Counted from the stretch's first letter, positions 1-5,406 are shown. The stretch: DNA of 5,475 bases from Clostridiales bacterium (GCA_021200895.1 JAJQFX010000252.1:1-5475); one strand, 5' to 3'. Made by a program: numbers and translations. The notes: generated from the sequence alone by a model not told the origin.

Positions 1-120
1 ACAAGAAATGGGGCCCGCCGGGAGGGCAAACGCTTTATTTCCTTATAGTATCCTTGCCCAAGGAGCGTAATCCCCTTAAATTGATGACATTGCCCTTTCA
101 GGGGGAAGCGCAAAAAAGAA
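1..120. other. Non-coding upstream region with clustered short inverted repeats; possible interspersed or remnant element
   Basis: No credible gene is seen here on either strand. The stretch holds several short dyads: CCC/GGG at 14-16 and 20-22, GGGCAA (24-29) against TTGCCC (54-59), TCCTTG (51-56) against CAAGGA (59-64), CGCT (31-34) against AGCG (64-67), and CCCT/AGGG at 93-96 and 100-103. TTGCCC occurs twice (54-59, 90-95). On the minus strand one frame reads about 19 sense codons between two stops without a start codon. The density of small dyads suggests a folded RNA or an interspersed intergenic repeat. This is inferred from appearance only; copy number cannot be judged from one window. 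Confidence 0.3.
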
Positions 121-149
121 TTGCATTGCTGCCCTAAGTTTAGTACAAT
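121..149 (+). promoter_or_regulatory. Candidate sigma-A-type promoter for the nudC operon
   Basis: TTGCAT at 121-126 serves as a weak -35 (three of six consensus bases) and TACAAT at 144-149 as a good -10, separated by exactly 17 bases. Transcription would start near 156, leaving a leader of about 30 bases before the ribosome binding site and ATG at 188. The surrounding bases are AT-richer than the flanking sequence. The spacing and -10 box are convincing; the -35 is poor, which fits a promoter needing an activator or one of modest strength. Confidence 0.5.
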
Positions 150-159
150 AAGGGCAGCA
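127..159. promoter_or_regulatory. Perfect 9-bp inverted repeat over the nudC promoter (candidate operator)
   Basis: TGCTGCCCT at 127-135 is the exact reverse complement of AGGGCAGCA at 151-159, with a 15-base AT-rich centre that contains the -10 box. The left arm sits just behind the -35 box and the right arm covers the predicted transcription start. A repressor dimer bound here would block RNA polymerase, so an operator is the simplest reading. A hairpin in read-through RNA is the alternative. It is a poor terminator on the + strand, because no T-run follows. Confidence 0.45.
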
Positions 160-187
160 GAAACCAACTTGGAAGGAGCAAAACGCT

Positions 188-1036
188 ATGATTCAGGATT
201 TGGAGGGCGCGCAGTTCTCCAACGTCTGGCACGACATCCAGCCCAGCCCGGAGGACCGGGTCTATATCCGGAAGGGCCCGGACGTGCTGGTGAACGAGGC
301 GGGGGAGCTGCCCATGCGCTGGGAGATACCCCACATGACCGACGCGGAGTTCCGGTACCTGTTCGAGGCGGACGATGAGCGATATTTCCTCTGCCTGACG
401 AAGATGGCCATGCTGGGGGCCAGGGGCTGCGAGTGGCGGAACGCCCGCCAGTGGGCGCGCAGCGCCCGGCCCATGCATCTGGCGCTGGCGGGGTTCACCG
501 CCATGCACCTGGCGGACTGGTACGGGAAGAACCGCTTCTGCGGCTGCTGCGGCGGGGAGACCGTCCCCGGCCATGACGAGCGGAAGCTGGTCTGCCCCAA
601 CTGCGGCAACGTGATCTATCCCCGGCTGAACCCGGCGGTCATCGTGGCGGTGACGGATGGGGAGCGGCTGCTGATGACCCGCTACCAGCCCAGCCACCGG
701 CCGGTGAGCCACTTCGTCCTGGTGGCCGGCTTTGTGGAGATCGGGGAGACGGCGGAGCAGTGCGTGGCCCGGGAGGCGCTGGAGGAGACCGGCCTCCGGG
801 TGAAGCACATCCGCTACGCCGGCTCCCAGCCCTGGGGCTGCGAGGGCAACCTGACCCTGGGCTACTACTGCGAGCTGGACGGGGACGATACCATCACCCT
901 CCAGGAGGATGAGCTGGGGGAGGGCCGCTGGTTCCGGCGGGACGAGGTGCCTGTGCCGGACGACGAGGTATCCATCACCGCCCACATGATACGGGCCTTC
1001 CGGGATGGCCGGGAGTGGGAAACACCCTTTAGCTGA
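188..1036 (+). CDS. nudC: NAD(H) pyrophosphatase, NudC-like Nudix hydrolase
   Basis: This 282-residue cytoplasmic enzyme is predicted to split NADH/NAD into NMN(H) and AMP; NudC proteins of the same family also remove NAD caps from RNA 5' ends. Domain order matches the family: an N-terminal domain (about 1-110), a four-cysteine zinc ribbon (C118, C121, C136, C139), the linker YPRLNPAVIVAV (144-155), then the Nudix domain. The Nudix box is complete: G181, E187, R195-E196, E199-E200, G202. The NudC signature begins SQPW at 213-216, but continues GCEGN instead of the usual PFPxS, so substrate preference could differ. The ATG at 188 follows GGAAGGAG (171-178) at good spacing. Length is slightly above the roughly 257 residues of E. 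coli NudC, with the extra residues mostly in the N-terminal domain. It opens a probable four-gene operon; the next gene begins 26 bases after its stop. Confidence 0.9.
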   Translation: MIQDLEGAQFSNVWHDIQPSPEDRVYIRKGPDVLVNEAGELPMRWEIPHMTDAEFRYLFEADDERYFLCLTKMAMLGARGCEWRNARQWARSARPMHLALAGFTAMHLADWYGKNRFCGCCGGETVPGHDERKLVCPNCGNVIYPRLNPAVIVAVTDGERLLMTRYQPSHRPVSHFVLVAGFVEIGETAEQCVAREALEETGLRVKHIRYAGSQPWGCEGNLTLGYYCELDGDDTITLQEDELGEGRWFRRDEVPVPDDEVSITAHMIRAFRDGREWETPFS

Positions 1037-1047
1037 GGTGAAAATAC

Positions 1048-1055
1048 AAAGGAGG
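1048..1055 (+). promoter_or_regulatory. Strong ribosome binding site fixing the start of the Ntn-hydrolase-like gene
   Basis: AAAGGAGG lies seven bases before the ATG at 1063, an almost ideal Shine-Dalgarno sequence and spacing. It matters because it fixes translation start so that Ser2 becomes the N-terminal residue after Met removal, which an N-terminal nucleophile enzyme needs. Confidence 0.85.
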
Positions 1056-1062
1056 AAGCGCT

Positions 1063-1692
1063 ATGTCGTACATTTGTCTCTTTGCCAATGAAAACGGCGT
1101 CTCTGTGGCCGGGGACAGCCGCGTCACCCTGCAGCCCGGACGGCTGGGGCTGCACTTCGGCGGGCGGAAGGTGTTCTCCGACCCACAGCAGAACACCGTC
1201 TGGTGCTGCTGCGGCCTGGTGACCTTCGGCGGGGTGCATTACCCCTCGGCGGCGGCCCGGATACTCCGCAACCCTGACCGGAGCCTGGCCACCGCCCTGG
1301 AGCGCATCGGCGGCCTGGTGGGGCCCGCCACCAAAGCCAACAGCCGCCTGTACCGGACGGACTGCTCCTTCCACCTGCTGGTGGGCCGGGTGACGGACGG
1401 CAAGGTGGACGTGCGGCGGCTGGACGCCCTGAACGGCGAGGTCACCATTCAGCGGATGGATACCCCTGTACTGCTGGAGGCGGGGTGGCGCAAGCGGCTC
1501 TACCCGGAGGCCCCCCAGCCCGACCGGTTCGCAGGGGACACCCTGGAGCAGCTGAACCGCCGGGCGGTGCAGCGGGTGCGGACGGTGATTGCCGCCGACA
1601 AGGCCAGGCACGAGGCGGATAAGCACTGGGTGCAGACCGTGGGCGGCAACGTCCGCTGCGCCTATGCGGAGGGGGAGAAGGCGGCGGTATGA
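1063..1692 (+). CDS. Proteasome/HslV/Anbu-like Ntn-hydrolase-fold protein (predicted)
   Basis: This 209-residue protein has no obvious specific name, but its N-terminal half reads like a proteasome beta-type Ntn hydrolase. After removal of Met, Ser becomes residue 1. The segment GVSVAGDSRVTL (12-23) matches the HslV and proteasome strand pair carrying the active-site Asp17 and position 19; here Asp and Arg fall at exactly 17 and 19 of the mature chain (D18, R20). RKVF (35-38) aligns with the strand bearing catalytic Lys33, shifted by two residues (K36). CGLV (50-53) fits the conserved Gly47 region, followed by a likely helix (57-85). The C-terminal VGGNVRCAYAE (193-203) resembles the closing strands of the fold. 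The start S-Y-x-C resembles Anbu (T-Y-C). No signal peptide or membrane segment is seen, so it is probably cytoplasmic. No ATPase partner such as HslU is present here. It is followed by an ATGA overlap with the HD gene, implying coupled translation. Peptidase activity is not proven: amidase, another Ntn activity, or an inactive scaffold remain possible. Confidence 0.6.
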   Translation: MSYICLFANENGVSVAGDSRVTLQPGRLGLHFGGRKVFSDPQQNTVWCCCGLVTFGGVHYPSAAARILRNPDRSLATALERIGGLVGPATKANSRLYRTDCSFHLLVGRVTDGKVDVRRLDALNGEVTIQRMDTPVLLEAGWRKRLYPEAPQPDRFAGDTLEQLNRRAVQRVRTVIAADKARHEADKHWVQTVGGNVRCAYAEGEKAAV

Positions 1693-2711
1693 TTTACACG
1701 GCGATGACGAAGCACGCCGCGAAGCTGGCCTTCGCCGCCCATCAGGGGCAGACGGAGGACTGCGGCATCCCTTACATCTCCCACCCCTGGCACCTGGCGG
1801 AGCAGATGGATACGGAGGTGGAGACCACCGTGGCCCTCCTCCATGACGTGGTGGAGGATACCGACTGGACACTGGAGGCCCTGGCGGCGGAGGGGTTCCC
1901 GCCCCAGGTGCTGGAGCCCCTGGCCCTCCTGACCCACGACCCGGCGGAGCCGTATCTGGACTATGTGCGGCACATCAAGGCCGACCCCGTGGCCCGGAAG
2001 GTGAAGCTGGCCGACCTCCGCCACAACAGCGACCTGACCCGGCTGGACCAGGTGACGGAGCACGACCTGGCCCGGCAGGAGAAGTACCGCCAGGCCCTTG
2101 TTATCCTGACGGAGGACGAGGACGGCCAGCGGTTGGAGCGGCAGTTCCGGTTTATCCTGGAGCTGGACAAGGAGAAGTTCATCCAGCGCCAGACCTACCT
2201 GACCGACGGCCAGCGGCGGGAGAACGACGCGGAGCACGCCTGGCACATGGCGCTGATGGCGATTCTATTGCAGGAGTACGCCAACGAGCCGGTGGACGTG
2301 CTGAAAACCGTGACGATGATACTCCTCCATGACGTGGTGGAAATCGACGCCGGGGACACCTACGCCTATGACGAGGTGGGCAAGGCCACCCAGGCCCAGC
2401 GGGAGCAGGCGGCGGCGGAGCGGCTCTTCGGCCTGCTGCCGGAGGAACAGGGGGCGGCCATGAAGGGGCTCTGGGAGGAGTTCGAGGCCAGAGCTACCCC
2501 GGAGGCCAGGTTCGCCCGGGTGATGGACAACCTCCAGCCCCTGATGCTGAACCACGCCACCGGCGGCAAATCCTGGGCGGAGCATGGGGTGCATCTCCAC
2601 AACGTCCTGACCCGGAACGAAATCACCCCTCAGGGCAGCGAGGCCCTGTGGCGCTACGCCAGAGAGCAGTTCATCCAGCCCCATGTGGGGAAGGAACTGG
2701 CAGACGATTAA
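1689..2711 (+). CDS. Tandem HD-domain phosphohydrolase: SpoT/MESH1-like domain fused to YfbR/HDDC2-like domain
   Basis: Two metal-dependent HD domains are joined in 340 residues. The first (about 5-145) resembles the (p)ppGpp hydrolase domain of SpoT and MESH1: H32 in YISHP, H52-D53 and E56-D57 in LLHDVVEDT, and D109/N113 in KLADLRHN. This is the complete catalytic set, and D-x3-N matches MESH1 spacing. There is no synthetase, TGS or ACT domain. The second (about 155-305) resembles the HDDC2/YfbR deoxynucleoside 5'-monophosphatase group: END..EHAWH (178-186, H183), LLHDVVEIDAGDT (212-224; H214, D215, E218, D223) and MDNLQPLMLNHATGGKSW (279-296, D280). Both sites look intact, so one polypeptide may hydrolyse alarmone-type and monophosphate nucleotides; the substrates are inferred from family. 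It is cytoplasmic. The ATG at 1689 overlaps the upstream TGA as ATGA; a purine-rich stretch (1668-1676) is the nearest ribosome binding sequence, so coupled translation is likely. Met6 is a less likely alternative start. Confidence 0.85.
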   Translation: MIYTAMTKHAAKLAFAAHQGQTEDCGIPYISHPWHLAEQMDTEVETTVALLHDVVEDTDWTLEALAAEGFPPQVLEPLALLTHDPAEPYLDYVRHIKADPVARKVKLADLRHNSDLTRLDQVTEHDLARQEKYRQALVILTEDEDGQRLERQFRFILELDKEKFIQRQTYLTDGQRRENDAEHAWHMALMAILLQEYANEPVDVLKTVTMILLHDVVEIDAGDTYAYDEVGKATQAQREQAAAERLFGLLPEEQGAAMKGLWEEFEARATPEARFARVMDNLQPLMLNHATGGKSWAEHGVHLHNVLTRNEITPQGSEALWRYAREQFIQPHVGKELADD

Positions 2712-2716
2712 GGAGG
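2710..2716 (+). promoter_or_regulatory. Ribosome binding site overlapping a stop codon, deciding a GTG start
   Basis: AAGGAGG starts inside the TAA stop (2709-2711) of the HD gene and lies seven bases before GTG at 2724. It supports the GTG start of the short downstream gene and suggests that ribosomes ending the HD gene can reinitiate there. Confidence 0.8.
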
Positions 2717-2723
2717 GATTGCC

Positions 2724-2942
2724 GTGACAAAGAAGCTGGAAACCCGGCTGGGCTGGGTCATGGGCCAGCTGGCCGCCCTGTCCGACCAGCTGGACGAGGT
2801 GCTGGAGACACTGGACGCCTCCTGCGAGGGCAAGACGAAGCGGGAGAGCAAAAATATCCAGGAGCGGTGCGACGCCCTGGCCGAGGCCCAGGACAGCATC
2901 ACCGACGCCATCCACTGCATCGAGGACGCGCTGGAGGAGTAA
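2724..2942 (+). CDS. Small acidic helical (coiled-coil-like) protein of unknown function
   Basis: This 72-residue protein starts at GTG behind a strong ribosome binding site and lies 12 bases after the HD gene, so it is a real gene of the same operon. I do not recognise its family. Its composition predicts two amphipathic helices, about 2-32 and 38-71, split by a short polar turn near 33-38 (C34, G36). Leu/Val/Ile recur at heptad-like steps (L16, L19, L23, V26/L27, L30; I45, L52, I59, I63, I66, L70), as in a helical hairpin or a dimeric coiled coil. The protein is rich in Glu and Asp and carries three cysteines (C34, C49, C65). There is no membrane segment or signal peptide. By position it could be a partner or regulator of the HD or Ntn-like protein, but nothing in the sequence proves that. 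A GC-rich overlapping open frame (2648-2947) is judged spurious. Confidence 0.75.
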   Translation: MTKKLETRLGWVMGQLAALSDQLDEVLETLDASCEGKTKRESKNIQERCDALAEAQDSITDAIHCIEDALEE

Positions 2943-2953
2943 ACTGACCGTTC

Positions 2954-2994
2954 ACGTTTTCACACTGAAAAGTGACAAAATTGTCGCAAAACGT
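2954..2994. promoter_or_regulatory. Nested inverted repeat immediately upstream of the MATE promoter
   Basis: ACGTTTT (2954-2960) and AAAACGT (2988-2994) form perfect 7-bp outer arms. Between them lie two smaller dyads: CACT-GAAA-AGTG (2963-2974), with a GNRA-type tetraloop if transcribed, and GACAA-AA-TTGTC (2974-2985). The block ends two bases before the -35 box at 2997, where regulators often bind. It lacks the GC-rich stem plus T-run of a standard terminator, so a binding site for the efflux operon is preferred over a terminator for the upstream genes. No regulator gene is nearby. Confidence 0.4.
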
Positions 2995-2996
2995 CC

Positions 2997-3026
2997 TTGA
3001 TTGCGGAAGCCTCGCTGTTATACAAT
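2997..3026 (+). promoter_or_regulatory. Candidate promoter of the MATE-AEC operon
   Basis: TTGATT (2997-3002) and TACAAT (3021-3026) are separated by 18 bases. The -10 box is identical to the one proposed for the nudC operon. Transcription would start near 3033, giving a leader of about 25 bases to the ATG at 3058. TTATAC at 3018-3023 is an overlapping alternative -10 with a 15-base spacer and is less likely. Confidence 0.55.
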
Positions 3027-3043
3027 TACCTCACCAGAAAAAC

Positions 3044-3051
3044 GAGGGAGG
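3044..3051 (+). promoter_or_regulatory. Ribosome binding site fixing the MATE start at 3058
   Basis: GAGGGAGG sits six bases before the ATG at 3058. The reading frame stays open upstream to 3001, but that stretch contains the -10 box and has no ribosome binding site, so the longer form is rejected. Confidence 0.85.
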
Positions 3052-3057
3052 CTCCAT

Positions 3058-4431
3058 ATGAACGCATCCAAACAGACCAGAGATTTGACCCAGGGCAGGC
3101 CGCTGACCCAAATCCTCCTGTTCGCCCTGCCCCTGGTGGCGGGGACGCTGTTTCAGCAGCTCTACAGCTTTGTGGATACCGTTATGGTGGGCCGCTTCGT
3201 GGGGGTGGACGCCCTGGCGGCGGTGGGGGACACCTACTCCCTGAACTTCCTGACCCTGGGCTTCATCCAGGGGGCTTATGTGGGCTTCGGCATCCCCCTG
3301 TCCCAGAGCTGGGGGGCCGGAGAGCCGGAGGAGCTGCGGCGGTACTACTGGAACGGCTGGTACCTGTCGGCGGTGGTGGCGGTGGTGATGACCGTGCTGA
3401 CCACCCTGTTTGCCGGGCCGCTGCTCCATCTGGTGCAGACGCCGGAGGACATCTTCCAGGAGGCGCTGGCCTATGTCCGCATCATCTTCCTGGGGCTGCC
3501 GGTGACGATTCTCTATAACTACGGGGCCAATACCCTGCGCTCGGTGGGGGATTCCCGCCACCCGCTGTACTTCCTGCTGATTTCCAGCGGGGTGAATATC
3601 CTGCTGGACTACCTCTTTATGGCGCCCCTCCAGATGGGGGTGCGGGGCGCGGCCCTGGCCACCGTGCTGAGCCAGGCCTTCAGCGGGGCGCTGTGCCTCT
3701 GGTGGCTCCACGGCAAGACGGACGTGGTGGCCTCCCGGCCGGGGGAGCGGCAGTTCTCCGGGCGGCACGTCAAGCGGATGTGCGTGGTGGGCCTGCCCAT
3801 GGGGTTTGAATATGCGGTGTCCGCCCTGGGGGCTGTGGTGTTACAGGGGGCCATCAACAGCCTGGGCACCACCGCCATCGCCGCCCAGACCACCGGGGAG
3901 AAGATTCGCCAGATGTTCACCCTGCCCATGGAGAGCGTGGGCATGGCCATGGCCACCTATGTGGGGCAGAACTTCGGGGCGAAGCGGATAGACCGCATCC
4001 GGCAGGGCATCCGCTCCGGCCTGCTGATTCAGGCGGTGTACTGCGTGCTGGCGTGGCTGGTGCTGTTCGTGGGCAAGCGGCCCTTCGTGGCCCTGGTGCT
4101 GGGGGACTCCACCAGCGCCGCCGCCCAGGGTGCGCTGCAATACCTGACGCTCATCAGCCCCCTGTTCCTGCTGCTGGGGATGCTGATGATTTTCCGAAAC
4201 ACCCTCCAGGGGATGGGGTACAGCTCCTATGCCCTGCTGTCCGGCGTGGCGGAGCTGATTGGCCGCAGCGTCGGTTCGGCTATCGCCGTCACTCTGACCA
4301 GCTTCGCCGTCATTTCCGTCACGAACCCCATGGCCTGGGGGCTGGCTATGTGCTACTGCGCCGGGATGGTGGCCCATTTCCTGCGCAAGCATGAGAGACT
4401 GCTGCGGGAGGAGAACGGCCATGAGCAGTAA
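3058..4431 (+). CDS. MATE-family multidrug/cation-coupled efflux transporter
   Basis: This 457-residue inner-membrane protein has the length and hydrophobic pattern of a 12-helix MATE exporter, which expels cationic drugs, dyes or metabolites in exchange for Na+ or H+. The N-terminus is short and polar (1-15). The first helix leads into VDTVMVGRFVG (39-49), the family hallmark with D40. NTLRSVGDSRHP (158-169) and NILLDYLF (180-187) mark the end of the first half. In the second half, GQNFGA (303-308), RNTLQGMG (380-387) and AELIGR (398-403, E399) are the matching repeats. The two halves are joined by a polar loop at about 219-240. The tail (443-457) is charged and cytoplasmic. Substrates cannot be predicted from sequence. 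It has its own promoter and overlaps the downstream permease gene by 11 bases. The subfamily (NorM-like or DinF-like) is not resolved, so no gene symbol is given. Confidence 0.93.
   Translation: MNASKQTRDLTQGRPLTQILLFALPLVAGTLFQQLYSFVDTVMVGRFVGVDALAAVGDTYSLNFLTLGFIQGAYVGFGIPLSQSWGAGEPEELRRYYWNGWYLSAVVAVVMTVLTTLFAGPLLHLVQTPEDIFQEALAYVRIIFLGLPVTILYNYGANTLRSVGDSRHPLYFLLISSGVNILLDYLFMAPLQMGVRGAALATVLSQAFSGALCLWWLHGKTDVVASRPGERQFSGRHVKRMCVVGLPMGFEYAVSALGAVVLQGAINSLGTTAIAAQTTGEKIRQMFTLPMESVGMAMATYVGQNFGAKRIDRIRQGIRSGLLIQAVYCVLAWLVLFVGKRPFVALVLGDSTSAAAQGALQYLTLISPLFLLLGMLMIFRNTLQGMGYSSYALLSGVAELIGRSVGSAIAVTLTSFAVISVTNPMAWGLAMCYCAGMVAHFLRKHERLLREENGHEQ
4406..4413 (+). promoter_or_regulatory. Ribosome binding site inside the MATE gene, deciding the AEC start at 4421
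   Basis: GGGAGGAG lies within the last codons of the MATE gene, seven bases before ATG at 4421. An in-frame ATG at 4391 would add ten Cys/Arg-rich residues (RDCCGRR) unlike an AEC N-terminus and has no good ribosome binding site, so 4421 is chosen. Confidence 0.8.
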
Positions 4432-5359
4432 TTTGGTGTCCATCGCCGCCCAGCAGGTGCTGGTGCTGTTCCTCCTGCTGCTGGTGGGCTATGGTTCCGT
4501 GAAGGCGGGGGCGGTGAAGGCGGAGCTGCGGAGCGGCCTGTCCGACCTGCTGCTGAACGTCATTCTGCCCGCCATGATCATCAACTCCTACCTGACGGAG
4601 TACGACCCCAGCATCTCAGCCAACCTGGCCGTCACCCTGGCGGCCAGCACGGCGGCGCTGCTGGTGAGCATCGGCATCAGCGCCCTGGTCTGCACCAGGG
4701 TGAAAAGCGCCGACGCGCCGCTGATGCGCTTCGCCATGGGCTTTTGCAACGCCGGATACATGGGCTTCCCGTTGATTTCGGCGCTGTTCGGCAGCGAGGG
4801 GCTGCTGTATGCCAGCGTGTTCCATACCGTGTACAACCTGTTTGTCTGGACGGTGGGGGTAAGCCAGCTGGAGCGGGACAAGAAGGGGCGCGGCCTTGCC
4901 GCCGTGTTGGACGTGCTGAAAAAGCCCACCGTGATCGCCATGGTCATCGGCCTGGTGATTTATTTCGGGCAGATTCCCGTCCCCGACCTGATTGCGGAGC
5001 CCATCGGGCTGCTGAGCAACGTGAATACCCCCATGGCCATGTTCATCACCGGCATGGTGATGGCGGGCAGCAATTTGAAGGATACGGTGAAGGACGGCCG
5101 GATGTGGCTGGCCGTGGGGATGCGCCTGCTGGTCATTCCGGCGGTGACGCTGGGGCTTTGCTGGCTGGCGGGCGTGAACGGCATGGTGGGCGCGGTGGTG
5201 GTGCTGCTGGCGGCCTGCCCCTGCGCCAGCATTACCTCGGTGTTTGCGGTGCGCTATCAGTATGAGGAGGCCCTGGGGGCCGGGATGGTGGTGGTCTCCA
5301 CCCTCCTGAGCATTGGGACGCTGCCCCTGTTCGCGGCCCTTGTGTCCCTTTTGGGGTAA
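4421..5359 (+). CDS. AEC-family (auxin-efflux-carrier-like) permease
   Basis: This 312-residue integral membrane protein has the usual AEC length and about ten predicted helices in two five-helix halves. Hallmarks seen are NVILPAMIINS (46-56) in the second helix, FCNAGYMGFPL (108-118) in the broken fourth helix, KKPTVIAMVIGL (167-178) opening the second half, NTPMAMFITGMVMA (202-215), and the closing stretch from CPCAS (266-270) through YEEALGAGM (281-289) to STLLSIGTLP (293-302). Bacterial members carry organic anions such as malate or other dicarboxylates, or remain uncharacterised; the plant-hormone name does not imply auxin transport. It overlaps the MATE gene by 11 bases, so the two proteins are co-transcribed and probably translationally coupled. 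The pairing suggests joint handling of a metabolite or toxic compound, but this is inference. A strong terminator begins nine bases after the stop. Confidence 0.9.
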   Translation: MSSNLVSIAAQQVLVLFLLLLVGYGSVKAGAVKAELRSGLSDLLLNVILPAMIINSYLTEYDPSISANLAVTLAASTAALLVSIGISALVCTRVKSADAPLMRFAMGFCNAGYMGFPLISALFGSEGLLYASVFHTVYNLFVWTVGVSQLERDKKGRGLAAVLDVLKKPTVIAMVIGLVIYFGQIPVPDLIAEPIGLLSNVNTPMAMFITGMVMAGSNLKDTVKDGRMWLAVGMRLLVIPAVTLGLCWLAGVNGMVGAVVVLLAACPCASITSVFAVRYQYEEALGAGMVVVSTLLSIGTLPLFAALVSLLG

Positions 5360-5368
5360 GAGAGAACG

Positions 5369-5406
5369 AAAAACTGCCGGTTTTGCATGAGAAACCGGCA
5401 GTTTTT
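5369..5406 (+). terminator. Strong intrinsic terminator after the MATE-AEC operon
   Basis: A perfect 15-bp stem pairs 5369-5383 with 5392-5406 around an 8-base loop. The GC-rich core is CTGCCGG/CCGGCAG. The 3' arm ends in TTTTT and the 5' arm begins with AAAAA, so it could stop transcription from either direction. Confidence 0.93.

Noticed and set aside
140..985. Long minus-strand open frame (281 codons) opposite nudC
   Set aside because: Pro/Gly/Val/Leu/His-rich low-quality protein with no recognisable domain; it mirrors the codon bias of a well-supported Nudix gene. The same holds for 865-1872, 1662-2246, 2265-2915, 3031-3768 and 3841-4443 on the minus strand.
2648..2947. Plus-strand open frame overlapping the small helical gene
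   Set aside because: Arg/Gly-rich product without a good ribosome binding site, overlapping the end of the HD gene and the 72-residue gene in another frame. The GTG-started gene at 2724 has a proper ribosome binding site and a sensible composition.
2943..2996. Terminator for the nudC operon
   Set aside because: Hairpins are present, but none has a GC-rich stem followed by a T-run; a regulatory site is the better reading, and read-through into the MATE genes remains possible.
3001..3057. N-terminal extension of the MATE protein from a TTG at 3001
   Set aside because: It would run through the predicted -10 box and adds 19 polar residues not typical of MATE proteins; the ribosome binding site at 3044-3051 points to ATG 3058.
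4391..4420. Earlier ATG for the AEC permease
   Set aside because: Adds a Cys/Arg-rich decapeptide, lacks a ribosome binding site and increases overlap with the MATE gene; ATG 4421 has GGGAGGAG at correct spacing.
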